Shown here: positions 34,709 through 44,024 of the stretch, piece after piece
Layout of the letters: each line of letters begins with the position of its first letter
Numbering within the stretch: position 1 is the first letter of the stretch
NCBI GenBank assembly: GCA_946221385.1
Contig: CAMIGX010000001.1
Span: forward strand, 124,001-188,000
DNA: 64,000 nucleotides
Direction of reading: 5' to 3'
DNA from: an uncultured Propionimicrobium sp.
Lineage (GTDB): Bacteria; Actinomycetota; Actinomycetes; Propionibacteriales; Propionibacteriaceae
The notes under the pieces: model-generated
The model's input: only the letters and a program-made list of their open reading frames with translations
What the model was told of the DNA's origin: nothing
The model's database searches: none
Translations under genes and position numbers: made by a program

Positions 34709-35863
34709 GTGAATTGGTATCTGGCTGAGCTTCCCTTGATCCCCGTGGCCGAAATTCCAACAGATCACCGCTCATTAGGTGGCATCTGGATCGGCTATGC
34801 AGCGCTGGCGCAAATGAGCCGGGATTCTTGGCACGAAGTCAATGGCGACGATGACGAGGCAATGACCGCCAAAGACATGATCGCTACTGCCCACGAAAAC
34901 GAGTGGCAAAAGTTGGCCACGATCGTCGCGCTGAGCCACGAAGTGGCCCAGCCGTCGAAGCAGGGCGTCCTCGGATTGCCGCTGGTCGATCAGGAAACCC
35001 AACTGCGACCCGACCAAGTCTTAGGCAAGGTATTGCCGTGGTTTTCGCTGACCGAAAATACTGATCGAGTCGAGCTCGGCTGGGATCTGTATGTCCGGCC
35101 ACAATTTCGTCGCCGAGGCATCGGCAGCGCACTGCTCAGCGCGACCGAGGACTGGGGACATCAGCATGGCCGCACCAAGATGGTCGCGGGCAGCTCGCAT
35201 CGTCTTGGTAGCGGGCCGCAGGCGCTTCGTCCTAAAGCCGGTGAACTAGCTGTCGCCCCCGATGCTGGCACCGCTTTCGCCCTCGTGCACGGCTTTCAGT
35301 TGGCGCAGATTGAGCGGCATAGCGTCCAAGACATCAGCGCCGCCAATCTCGAGACTGCTAGGCAAAATGCACGAGTTGATGACGCATATGAGCTGCTGAC
35401 CTTCGTCGGTAAGACCCCTGAGCAGCTGCGTGCAGCTGTGATCCAATTGCATGTCGACATGCAGGATGCACCCACCGGAGAGATCGAATCGGAAGCTGAG
35501 GTCTGGAACGAGGCCAGACTGCAGGAATTTGAGGCCGACATTCATCGGCATAGCGAAGATGTGACGACTATCGCCATTGAAAAGGCGACCGGGCAGGCGG
35601 GCGGTTACACGCACTTGGTCCGGCACTTTTCGAATCCGAAGGTCGTCTATCAGTGGGATACCGTCGTCAATCGCGCCCATCGCGGGCACGGGCTTGGACT
35701 TTCGCTCAAAGCCGCGACACTGCTAGCAGCTCACCAACAGTGGCCTGAAGCCGAACGCATCCACACCTGGAATGCCTCCGAAAACGACCACATGTGGCGG
35801 CTCAACGAGAAACTCGGTTATCGCACGGCGACGGTGGAAGCGGTCTGGCAAAAACAGCTATAA
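34709..35863 (+). CDS. Tandem-domain GNAT N-acetyltransferase
   Basis: A 384-residue protein with two GNAT domains. The first has LYVRPQFRRRGIGSALLSAT (about residues 130-150); the second has NRAHRGHGLGLSLKAATLLA and TWNASENDHMWRLNEKLGYR. Such two-domain proteins include mycothiol synthase and various resistance enzymes; the substrate here is unknown. Start is GTG with GGAGAAATA upstream. A broken copy lies immediately upstream on the same strand. Confidence 0.85.
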   Translation: MNWYLAELPLIPVAEIPTDHRSLGGIWIGYAALAQMSRDSWHEVNGDDDEAMTAKDMIATAHENEWQKLATIVALSHEVAQPSKQGVLGLPLVDQETQLRPDQVLGKVLPWFSLTENTDRVELGWDLYVRPQFRRRGIGSALLSATEDWGHQHGRTKMVAGSSHRLGSGPQALRPKAGELAVAPDAGTAFALVHGFQLAQIERHSVQDISAANLETARQNARVDDAYELLTFVGKTPEQLRAAVIQLHVDMQDAPTGEIESEAEVWNEARLQEFEADIHRHSEDVTTIAIEKATGQAGGYTHLVRHFSNPKVVYQWDTVVNRAHRGHGLGLSLKAATLLAAHQQWPEAERIHTWNASENDHMWRLNEKLGYRTATVEAVWQKQL

Positions 35864-35872
35864 CCAGCTGTC

Positions 35873-36280
35873 TTAGAGATCGCAAGCGGCATAACCGCCG
35901 TCGGCCAGGCCAGCTTCGACTTCGAAGCGATTTCGTCGCGGATCTCGGCCAGCCGCCCAATAAAGGACGGGAAATAGCAGCCCATATCGACGCCACTGGT
36001 CGACGTGGACCGCTTCATGGCGGTAGATCGGCGCTGACGAGATCTTGCCGGTCAAAAAGACCCGTCCGACCGTCATGCCGCCCCGCGGGTAGGCCCAGGA
36101 CGGCAACCGACACACGATCAAGCTGTCGCGCTGTTCGTAGCGGCCGCGCGCCAGCAAGAGGCCGTAGCTCAAGCCAATGAGGGTCGCCAGTCCGGCACCG
36201 ATACGCGATATCGGAGAGTCGACGAAAATCCATCCGAGCGGCCTGGTCAAGCCACGCAGCAGCTTGCTCATATCAACCAT
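35873..36280 (-). CDS. Conserved hypothetical protein with HEAVH motif
   Basis: A 135-residue protein. One hydrophobic stretch (IGAGLATLIGLSYGLLLA, about 27-44) is followed by IYRHEAVHVDQWRRYGLLFP, DPRRNRFEVEAGLADGGY. HEAVH fits the HExxH zinc-metallopeptidase pattern, and the later Glu-Ala could give a third ligand, but the protein is too small to call a protease with certainty. Homologues are common in actinobacteria with no known role. Confidence 0.65.
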   Translation of the reverse strand: MVDMSKLLRGLTRPLGWIFVDSPISRIGAGLATLIGLSYGLLLARGRYEQRDSLIVCRLPSWAYPRGGMTVGRVFLTGKISSAPIYRHEAVHVDQWRRYGLLFPVLYWAAGRDPRRNRFEVEAGLADGGYAACDL

Positions 36281-36457
36281 TGTGCAGAAATCCGATGGCC
36301 GCCAGGCAGGGAATCTGCTGGCCTTGCATAGCTACGGCACCGGACGGGGCGATACGTCTACTTTGAGCCAGAGAGGTGGTGCTCGTCGCGCTACTCGCCA
36401 GGATTCACTGCCCCAAATAAGGATTCGTACTGGCAGGGGCGTCGACGCGATCGATCC

Positions 36458-37297
36458 TCAGTCTGCCAGCGGCGCGAAAGGCACACCCAATTCGGTGAGC
36501 TTGGCTTCCCCGCCGTCCGGTTCGGTCAAGATCCACAACCCATCGCGGGTGATAGCGACCGAATTCTCCCAATGCGCCGCGCGCGATCCGTCAACGGTTA
36601 CGACCGTCCAATCGTCAGCTAACGTTGCGCATTCTGGAGAGCCGGTGGTCAAGATAGGCTCGATGCAGATCGTCATGCCATAACTCAGCTTGGCGCCCCG
36701 ACCGGGCCGTCCGAAATTCGGCACGTCGGGAGCCATGTGCATTTCAGTACCGATGCCATGGCCGGTGAATTCCGCGACGATCTCGAAACCTGCGCTGTCA
36801 GCGACCTGTTCAATTGCGTTGCTGATGTCACCGATTCGGTGCCCCGTCCAGGCGGCAGCCACCCCAGCCCACATCGCGGCCTCGGTCGCGGCGTCGAGTC
36901 TGCTATCTTCCTCCGCGCCAGATCCGCCGACGATGACGGTGCGCGCTGCGTCACCATGCCAGCCGTCAACGATCGCGCCGAAATCGATGGAAATGATGTC
37001 GCCGGCTTTCAAGGGCTGGTCGTTGGGGATGCCATGCACGACGACATTGTTGACCGACGTGCAAACATTGGCCGGATAGGGTGCGATCCCCCAATCAGCG
37101 CCGTAATTCAAGAAATTGCTAGTCGCGCCGTTCCTCGCCAGGACTTCGCAGGCGGTCTGATCCAGCTCGCGAGTCGTGACCCCCGGCTTCGCGGCGGCGG
37201 TCATCGCCGTCAGACCTTCGGCGACCACCAAGCCAGCGCGACGCATCACCTTTAGTTGGTCAGCGTCCTTGGTCTGGATCCGTCCGCGCAAGACCAT
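36458..37297 (-). CDS. map: Type I methionine aminopeptidase
   Basis: Removes the first Met from new proteins. A 279-residue enzyme with metal ligands in DFGAIVDGWHGDAARTVIVG (two Asp), GHGIGTEMHMAPDVPNFG (His), CIEPILTTG (Glu) and HWENSVAIT (Glu). The ATG at 37297 starts MVLRGRIQTKDADQLKVMRR, four bases after the adk stop codon; the longer upstream frame overlaps adk and is not preferred. Confidence 0.95.
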   Translation of the reverse strand: MVLRGRIQTKDADQLKVMRRAGLVVAEGLTAMTAAAKPGVTTRELDQTACEVLARNGATSNFLNYGADWGIAPYPANVCTSVNNVVVHGIPNDQPLKAGDIISIDFGAIVDGWHGDAARTVIVGGSGAEEDSRLDAATEAAMWAGVAAAWTGHRIGDISNAIEQVADSAGFEIVAEFTGHGIGTEMHMAPDVPNFGRPGRGAKLSYGMTICIEPILTTGSPECATLADDWTVVTVDGSRAAHWENSVAITRDGLWILTEPDGGEAKLTELGVPFAPLAD

Positions 37298-37301
37298 CGG
37301 T

Positions 37302-37877
37302 TCAGCGTTCCTGGAGCTCGTCGATCTCTTCGACGATCCGCTGGAATACTTCGCTGACTTCACCTTGGCCGTCGAACTTCTTTAAGATCCCGGCCTTGTC
37401 ATAGTGATCCAGCAGCGGAGCCGTCTGATCGGTGTAGAGCTCCATGCGGTGCCGAATGGTCTCTTCGTTGTCGTCTACGCGTCCTTCGAGTTCAGCGCGT
37501 TTTAGCAAGCGTTTGACGATGACTTCACCATCGACGTCTAAGGAAATGACCGCATCCAGCTGGACGTCGTGTTCTTCTAGATATTCGTCCAGCGCCTCGA
37601 CTTGATGCATCGTGCGCGGAAAACCGTCCAGCAAGAAGCCATCAGCGGCATCTTCATGGTCGAGCCGATCGAAGACGATCTCTTCGGTCAATTCGTCAGG
37701 CACGAACTTACCTTTGGCCATCAGTTCGCCGACTTCTTGGCCCAACGGGGTGCCTTCGGCGACATTCGAGCGGAAAATCTCTCCGGTGGAGATCGCCGGA
37801 ATGTGATAGCGGTCCGCGATCCGGGCCGCCTGGGTGCCCTTGCCGGCACCCGGAGCTCCCATGATCAAAAGTCTCAC
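37302..37877 (-). CDS. adk: Adenylate kinase
   Basis: Balances ATP, ADP and AMP. A 191-residue P-loop enzyme: RLLIMGAPGAGKGTQAARIA, ISTGEIFRSNVAEGTPLG, DGFPRTMHQVEALDE, and a short LID (no zinc cysteines). A GTG at 37877 is chosen because GAAGGA lies upstream and the protein then begins as usual; a GTG at 37904 overlapping the secY stop codon by four bases is a possible alternative that adds nine residues. Confidence 0.95.
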   Translation of the reverse strand: MRLLIMGAPGAGKGTQAARIADRYHIPAISTGEIFRSNVAEGTPLGQEVGELMAKGKFVPDELTEEIVFDRLDHEDAADGFLLDGFPRTMHQVEALDEYLEEHDVQLDAVISLDVDGEVIVKRLLKRAELEGRVDDNEETIRHRMELYTDQTAPLLDHYDKAGILKKFDGQGEVSEVFQRIVEEIDELQER

Positions 37878-37900
37878 TTCGTCGTGTCCTTCTTGCTCAC

Positions 37901-39211
37901 TCACTTGAGGAAACCTTCGTAGTGCCGTTGCTGCAGTTGGCTCTCAATTTGCTTGACGGTATCCAGACCGACACCGACCATAATCAGCAAGCTAGTGCCA
38001 CCGAATGGGAAGTTCTGGTCGGCGCCAATCAACCGAATAGCCACCGACGGAATCAGCGCGATGATGCCCAAATACAGCGCGCCCGGGAAGGTCAACCGGC
38101 TCAACACATAGGCCAGATAATCCTCGGTCGGCTTACCGGCGCGAATGCCTGGGATGAAGCCGCCGTACTTCTTCATGTTGTCGCTGATCTCGACCGGATT
38201 GAAGGTGATCGAGATGTAGAAGTAGGCGAAGGCGATGATCAATACGAAGAAGATCGCGTCATAGATCGGTCCAGTGCCGCGTCCAATGTGCGTCGCGATC
38301 CAAGACGCCGTCTCCGTGTTGGGGCGGAAGAAGGTGTACAGGATCGGGATATAGAGGATCGAGCTGGCGAAGATGACGGGGATGACGCCGGACTGGTTGA
38401 CCTTCAACGGAATATAGGTCGTGGTGCCGCCTAGCAGTCGGTTGCCGACCATGCGCTTGGCGTATTGCACTGGGATGCGCCGCTGCGCCTGTTCAATGAA
38501 GATGACTGCAGCCATGATCAGCAGGCCGATGGCAATGACCGCAATCATCAACAGCAGGCCCTGCGTGCCCGGGTGACCCTGCCGAATATTCATCAGCGAA
38601 TCCGGGAAGCGCGCGGTGACCTGGGTGAAAATCAGCACCGACATGCCGTTTCCGACGCCGCGGTCGGTGATCAATTCGCCCAGCCACATGATGACGCCGG
38701 TGCCGGCGACCATCGTCAAGATCATCACGATGATCGGGAAGATGCCGTCGTCATAGATCACCGAATTGGGGCAGCCCGGGAACATCTGACCGTTGACGGC
38801 CATCATGGTGAACGAGGTCGCCTGCAAGACCGCGAGCGCGATGGTCAGCCAGCGGGTGTACTGGGTGATTTTTTGCTGTCCAGAGCCACCCTCTTTCTTG
38901 AGCGTCTCGAGGCGCGGAATGACGACGGTCAACAGCTGCAAGATGATCGAGCTGGTGATGTAAGGCATGATGCCGAGCGCGAAAATAGACAGCTGCAGCA
39001 GCGCGCCGCCAGAAAATAGGTTGATCATCGCGAAGACGCCAGCACGGTCGCCGGTGGTGGCGATCTGGGCGCACTCACGGATCGAGACCATGTTGACGTT
39101 CGGGGACGGGATCGCCGAGCCGAAGCGGAAGAAGACGAGGATGCCGAGGGTAAAGAAGATCTTGCGGCGCAGATCCGGCGTCCGGAAGGCGTTCGCGAAC
39201 GCAGAAAGCAT
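37901..39211 (-). CDS. secY: Preprotein translocase subunit SecY
   Basis: The protein-conducting channel. A 436-residue protein with ten membrane helices, plug-region start LSAFANAFRTPDLRRKIFFT, GSAIPSPNVNM, VIMWLGELITDRGVGNGMS and the cytoplasmic loop PEDYLAYVLSRLTFPGALY-like region near the end. It heads secY-adk-map. Its usual upstream neighbour rplO is over 7 kb away because the peptide transporter operon lies between. Confidence 0.97.
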   Translation of the reverse strand: MLSAFANAFRTPDLRRKIFFTLGILVFFRFGSAIPSPNVNMVSIRECAQIATTGDRAGVFAMINLFSGGALLQLSIFALGIMPYITSSIILQLLTVVIPRLETLKKEGGSGQQKITQYTRWLTIALAVLQATSFTMMAVNGQMFPGCPNSVIYDDGIFPIIVMILTMVAGTGVIMWLGELITDRGVGNGMSVLIFTQVTARFPDSLMNIRQGHPGTQGLLLMIAVIAIGLLIMAAVIFIEQAQRRIPVQYAKRMVGNRLLGGTTTYIPLKVNQSGVIPVIFASSILYIPILYTFFRPNTETASWIATHIGRGTGPIYDAIFFVLIIAFAYFYISITFNPVEISDNMKKYGGFIPGIRAGKPTEDYLAYVLSRLTFPGALYLGIIALIPSVAIRLIGADQNFPFGGTSLLIMVGVGLDTVKQIESQLQQRHYEGFLK

Positions 39212-39736
39212 CGAAGCTCACTTTCGTCTCAGGCCAACGAGTCAATCTGCGGACCGATGATCCGTCAGTTCCACTCGGCTGGTGGCGGGAAGTCGGCGGT
39301 TTTCCGCCTGGAAATGACAGTATGCATCAAGGCACGTCAAGGGCATGCTGAATAGAGGCCTACCGGCATAACCCGGACAGCCTAGCAAGGGATGAGCTAT
39401 TGCTCACAATTCCCAACTAGCGCTAACGGCAATTAAGAAGCGTTACCTAACAAAATTCGAAATAAAACATTGCGATAACGATTCTTGATCAAAGTCCGCG
39501 TTAACAGTAGGTTTACTTCCCACGGCACCCTAGGTGGCGTGTTTCAACGTGCTGATTAAAAGTTCAGCCCCTAACTGACTAGGCAACTCACGAGTGCAAG
39601 GTGATCAATTCATGACGCGGATAGTTAGCAACGACGCGCTCCGCGTCGCTGATATCCAGCACTCGAGTGGCTTGCTTAAATTCCACCTGACTGGGCAATC
39701 AGCCCAGTCACGTCAATTTTTGGCCAGGAGGCACAT
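39212..39736. other. Divergent regulatory region secY / peptide transporter
   Basis: A 525-base gene-free stretch, AT-rich at about 39420-39560. It must carry the secY promoter on the minus strand and the transporter promoter on the plus strand. Beside the leader hairpin listed separately there is a perfect stem CGACGCG / CGCGTCG with a three-base loop at 39632-39648. No encoded protein was seen and no known operator was recognised. Confidence 0.6.
39688..39721 (+). promoter_or_regulatory. Attenuator-like hairpin before the peptide transporter
   Basis: Nine-base-pair stem TGACTGGGC / GCCCAGTCA with a five-base loop, followed by CGTCAATTTTT. It ends just 5 bases before the Shine-Dalgarno AGGAGG (39726-39731) of the first gene. 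Placement suggests conditional termination in the leader. Confidence 0.6.
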
Positions 39737-40720
39737 GTGATTCGCTATCTATTGCGAAAAGGCTTGTCCTGGTTGGTGATGGTCTTTTTGGCCACGAACC
39801 TGACCTATTTCTTGGCGAACTGGTTCTTGGATCCAGAAGCCAACTATCAGGAGCGTCGCCCACCAATTCCACCCGAGCAGATTCAGCAGATGCTCGAGCC
39901 TTACAACTTGTCCCAAAATGAGCCGCTCATGTCGCGCTGGTGGGATTGGTTGACTGGGGTTCTACTGCACTGGGATTGGGGCCAGTCGCCAGTTGGCCAA
40001 TCGGTCAACTATCAGGTTGGCGTTCGGATCGGCACGTCGGCGCAGCTGTTGCTCGGCGCGACGGTTCTGGCTGCCGTCATCGGCATCGCGGTCGGTGTCT
40101 ACACCGCCTCCCGCCAGTACAAGCTCGCCGACCGCATCTGGCAGGGCTTGTCGATCATCTTGTTGAACACCCACGTCATCGTCGCCTCTTTGGTCATCGT
40201 GTTGATCGCGGTGCAGATCAACAAGGCTGCGGGCACCCGAATCTTCTACGTCACCGGCGCCTCCTCGCCTGGTGTCAGCGGCTTCTTCCCCGTCCTGGTG
40301 GACCGTCTTCAACACTTGATCTTGCCGACGATCGTGCTGACGATGATCAACTACCCCAGCTATCACATGATGCAGCGCACCTTGCTGCTCGATAACATCT
40401 CCGCCGACTACGTGCGTACTGCCCGTTCGAAGGGTCTGACCCGTCAGCAGGCAATCCGCAAGCACGCGCTGCGGACTTCGATCATCCCTGTCGCGACGTC
40501 AATGGCTTTTTCGATCGCGGGCATCTTCACCGGAGCGGTCTTGACCGAGACGATCTTTGGCTGGGAAGGCATGGGCCGTTATTTCACCACCACGATCGCC
40601 AAGAATGACGTGCACGGCGTGGTCGCCGTCGCCGCCTTCGGTGCGGCGATGACCGCAGTCGGCGCACTGCTCAGCGACTTCCTATTGGTATTCATCGACC
40701 CGAGAGTGCGGGTGAGCTGA
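39737..40720 (+). CDS. Peptide ABC transporter permease, DppB-like
   Basis: A 327-residue inner-membrane permease with about six membrane helices. N-terminal RYLLRKGLSWLVMVFLATNL and the EAA-loop region DYVRTARSKGLTRQQAIRKHALR, which contacts the ATPase, are typical of DppB/OppB. Start is GTG with a perfect AGGAGG five bases upstream. First gene of the four-gene transporter operon; its stop overlaps the next start. Confidence 0.9.
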   Translation: MIRYLLRKGLSWLVMVFLATNLTYFLANWFLDPEANYQERRPPIPPEQIQQMLEPYNLSQNEPLMSRWWDWLTGVLLHWDWGQSPVGQSVNYQVGVRIGTSAQLLLGATVLAAVIGIAVGVYTASRQYKLADRIWQGLSIILLNTHVIVASLVIVLIAVQINKAAGTRIFYVTGASSPGVSGFFPVLVDRLQHLILPTIVLTMINYPSYHMMQRTLLLDNISADYVRTARSKGLTRQQAIRKHALRTSIIPVATSMAFSIAGIFTGAVLTETIFGWEGMGRYFTTTIAKNDVHGVVAVAAFGAAMTAVGALLSDFLLVFIDPRVRVS

Positions 40721-41760
40721 TGAGCGAGCCACTACAAAATGAGATGCGTGGCGACGCCGGAATCTCCGACGCAGCGCCACAGCATGGCATGGCCGAACAA
40801 CTCGAGCGCGCCAATCCGACATCAGATGACACTGCGATCAGCACTGCTGATCGTGACGAAGCGACGACGGCCGCCATTGACGGCAAGGGCCAAAAGACCA
40901 AGCGCACCGGACGCATGCAGCTATACGTCCGCCGCTTCAAGCGCAATAAGCCTGCCGTGGCCGGTCTGATCATCTTTGTGCTGTTGGTGCTGTTCGCGAT
41001 CTTCGGTCCGATGATTTCGCCGTGGAATTACATGGGCGACCAAGACTTCACCGCGATCGGTGAACCGCCTAGCTCGGTGCACTGGTTCGGCACCGACTGG
41101 GGCGGCAACGACCTGTTCGCACAAGTCGCGCATGGCATCGGCCGCTCGCTAGTCATCGCGTTGACGGTGTCGTTCTTCCAGGTCTTGATCGCAGCCTTCA
41201 TCGGCGCTTGGGCCGCCTACGCCGGCGGCAACGCGGAGAAAGTCGTGCTGGCCATCATCCACTTCTTGATGGCGGTGCCGACCTTCTTGCTGCTCGCCTT
41301 GATCGGCTCTAAGGCCGGCGGCGACTGGAAGGTCTTGATCCTGGTCTTGATCATCTTCGGCTGGATGTACTCCTCGCGTGTCATCTGGTCGCTATCGACG
41401 TCGATCAGAGAACGCGAATTCGTCACCGCGGCCAAATACATGGGCGTGCGCGGCCCGACCTTGGTCTTCCGCCACATGATTCCGAATATTGGTTCGCTAC
41501 TGGTCTTGCAGTTCACCTTGGGCATCGTCGGCGTCATCATGACTGAGACCGGCCTGTCCTTCCTTGGCTTCGGCGTGCAGATCCCTGACGTCTCGCTCGG
41601 TGTGCTGCTGCAAGATGGCGTAAACAACGTCGTGTCCGCACCCTGGGCATTCGCCAGCGCAGCCATTCCGTTGACGCTGTTGACCGTCTCGATGGCACTA
41701 GTCAATGACGGTCTGCGCGACGCCCTCGATCCGAACTCCGCTGCTGGAGGTAAAGCATGA
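40720..41760 (+). CDS. Peptide ABC transporter permease, DppC-like
   Basis: A 346-residue permease. The first 70 residues are a hydrophilic cytoplasmic extension; then RFKRNKPAVAGLIIFVLLVL begins the membrane part. The periplasmic HWFGTDWGGNDLFAQVAHG and EAA loop EFVTAAKYMGVRGPTLVFRH identify the DppC/OppC family. It overlaps both neighbours by 1 to 4 bases. Confidence 0.9.
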   Translation: MSEPLQNEMRGDAGISDAAPQHGMAEQLERANPTSDDTAISTADRDEATTAAIDGKGQKTKRTGRMQLYVRRFKRNKPAVAGLIIFVLLVLFAIFGPMISPWNYMGDQDFTAIGEPPSSVHWFGTDWGGNDLFAQVAHGIGRSLVIALTVSFFQVLIAAFIGAWAAYAGGNAEKVVLAIIHFLMAVPTFLLLALIGSKAGGDWKVLILVLIIFGWMYSSRVIWSLSTSIREREFVTAAKYMGVRGPTLVFRHMIPNIGSLLVLQFTLGIVGVIMTETGLSFLGFGVQIPDVSLGVLLQDGVNNVVSAPWAFASAAIPLTLLTVSMALVNDGLRDALDPNSAAGGKA

Positions 41761-43970
41761 GCAACGAACCAGTAGCTAACGTTCCTGAGGCTGAACAGCC
41801 CAAGACTGAGATATTCAAGCAGCCACGTTCGGGGCTCTCCGGGCGACGCCGTCGCCCGGCCGTCCAAGACGCTGCGTCGTCAGTCGGCGGCCCGGTGCTG
41901 AGCGTCCGCGACCTCAACGTCTCTTTCCCAAGTGAAGCCGGCGTCGTGCACGCCGTGCGCGGCGTCTCTTTCGACTTGATGCCTGGCCGCACGCTGGGCA
42001 TCGTCGGTGAATCCGGTTCTGGCAAGTCAGTGACGTCGATGGCGATCATGGGCCTGCTGCCCGAGACCGCGAAGATCACCGGTTCAGTCAAGCTGCGCGG
42101 CGAAGAATTGCTCGGCAAGTCTGACGCCGAAATGAGCAAGCACCGCGGCTCAGATATCGCGATGATCTTCCAAGATCCGCTGTCCAGCTTGACGCCGGTA
42201 TTCAGCGTCGGCGATCAGATCGTCGAGACCTTACTGCTGCACAGCGACATGACCAAGCAGCAGGCTTGGGATCGGGCGATCGAACTGCTGGATATGGTCG
42301 GCATTCCAAACCCGGATCGTCGAGTCAAATCGTTCCCGCACGAATTCTCCGGCGGCATGCGCCAGCGCGTCATGATCGCGATCGCTATCGCCAACAATCC
42401 GCGCATCATCATCGCCGACGAGCCCACCACCGCATTGGACGTGACGATCCAGGCCCAGATCTTGGATCTGTTGAAGGTGGCCCAGGACGAAACTGGCGCC
42501 GCGGTCATCATGATCACCCACGACATGGGCGTCATCGCTGGTTCGGCTGACGACGTCGTGGTGATGTACGCCGGCAAGCCGGTCGAGCATGCTGGCGTAC
42601 ACGAAATCTTCGCCGAACCTCGGATGCCATACACGATCGGCTTGCTCGGGGCGATCCCGAAGGTCCACAAGTCTGATCGGGCGCCGCTGGTGCCGATCAA
42701 GGGCAATCCGCCGATCCTGATCGATCTGCCAGAGGGCTGCCCCTTCGCGCCGCGCTGCCCCGTCGCAGCTGAGCTGTGCTGGAAGAGCGAGCCGCCGCTG
42801 GACTTCATAGAGGTCAGCGAGCACGCGGACGCCGACGTCACCGAGATGCGTCCGGCTCGCTATCACCGCGCCGCCTGCCACCGCAGCGACGAGATCATGC
42901 ACAGCCAGATCAATGGCGCCCCGGTCTATCCGGTGCCTGTCATTGACCTGCCGCCTGAGGCTGCAGTGCCGCGTGAACAGCGTCCGATCGCCTTGAACGT
43001 GGAAAATCTGAACAAGACTTTCCCGCTAATGAAAGGCACGCTGCTGAAGCGGCGCGTGGGCACCGTCTATGCCGTCAATGACGTCAGTTTTGACGTCCGC
43101 GAGGGCGAGACGCTGTCGATCGTCGGTGAATCAGGTTCAGGCAAGTCTACGACGCTGCACCAGGTCATGGCTTTTGACAAGGTAGACGGCAAGATCGTGC
43201 TCAATGGCGCTGATCTGGGCAAGCTGAGCCGCGAACAGCGCCGCAAGCATCGCACTGACGTGCAGATGGTCTTCCAGGACCCGATGGGTGCGCTCGACCC
43301 GCGTCTGACGGTCTATGACATCATCGCCGAACCGATGCGCACGCTCGGCATGGACAAAGACCAGATCAACACTCGCGTCGGCGAGTTGATGGAGATCGTC
43401 GGCTTGGACCCGGTGCACATCGATCGATTCCCCGGCGCCTTCTCTGGCGGTCAGCGGCAGCGCATCGGTATTGCGCGCGCTTTGGCGCCACGTCCCAAGA
43501 TGTTGGCTCTTGATGAGCCAGTATCGGCTCTTGACGTGTCGATTCAGGCTGGCGTCATCAACTTGCTGGCTGAACTGCAGGCCAAGCTCAAGCTGTCCTA
43601 TCTGTTCGTGGCTCACGACCTGTCGGTCGTGCGGCACATTTCGGATCGGGTCGCCGTCATGTACTTGGGACGTTTCGTCGAAATCGGCGACGTCGACGAA
43701 GTCTTCGACGATCCGCAGCACCCGTACACGCAGGCACTGTTGAGCGCGATCCCGATTCCGGATCCGACCATTGAGCGGACCCGAGAGCGGATCATCTTGA
43801 CCGGCGACCTGCCCAACCCGACGGACAACTCCCCCGGCTGTGCATTCGCCGGACGTTGCCCGCTATTCCAGAAACTTCCCGCGCAACAACAGGCTAAGTG
43901 TCTAGCTGAGACCCCGCCTTTGCACGGGCAAGAAGGCACCGATCACTTGAACGCGTGTCACTATCGCTAG
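41757..43970 (+). CDS. Peptide ABC transporter, fused double ATPase
   Basis: A 737-residue protein joining the DppD and DppF type ATPases. Domain 1: Walker A GESGSGKSVTSMA, signature FSGGMRQRVMIAIA, Walker B IIIADEPTTALD, and oligopeptide tail CPFAPRCPVAAELC. Domain 2: GESGSGKSTTLHQV, FSGGQRQRIGIARA, MLALDEPVSALD, tail CAFAGRCPLFQKL. The fused form is known (for example GsiA, YejF). Both active sites look complete, so one chain supplies the full ATPase dimer. Confidence 0.93.
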   Translation: MSNEPVANVPEAEQPKTEIFKQPRSGLSGRRRRPAVQDAASSVGGPVLSVRDLNVSFPSEAGVVHAVRGVSFDLMPGRTLGIVGESGSGKSVTSMAIMGLLPETAKITGSVKLRGEELLGKSDAEMSKHRGSDIAMIFQDPLSSLTPVFSVGDQIVETLLLHSDMTKQQAWDRAIELLDMVGIPNPDRRVKSFPHEFSGGMRQRVMIAIAIANNPRIIIADEPTTALDVTIQAQILDLLKVAQDETGAAVIMITHDMGVIAGSADDVVVMYAGKPVEHAGVHEIFAEPRMPYTIGLLGAIPKVHKSDRAPLVPIKGNPPILIDLPEGCPFAPRCPVAAELCWKSEPPLDFIEVSEHADADVTEMRPARYHRAACHRSDEIMHSQINGAPVYPVPVIDLPPEAAVPREQRPIALNVENLNKTFPLMKGTLLKRRVGTVYAVNDVSFDVREGETLSIVGESGSGKSTTLHQVMAFDKVDGKIVLNGADLGKLSREQRRKHRTDVQMVFQDPMGALDPRLTVYDIIAEPMRTLGMDKDQINTRVGELMEIVGLDPVHIDRFPGAFSGGQRQRIGIARALAPRPKMLALDEPVSALDVSIQAGVINLLAELQAKLKLSYLFVAHDLSVVRHISDRVAVMYLGRFVEIGDVDEVFDDPQHPYTQALLSAIPIPDPTIERTRERIILTGDLPNPTDNSPGCAFAGRCPLFQKLPAQQQAKCLAETPPLHGQEGTDHLNACHYR

Positions 43971-44024
43971 CTCGAAGCTTCGAGCTGATAACTGAATATC
44001 AATTTCCCCTAGCAAGGAGGCAAT

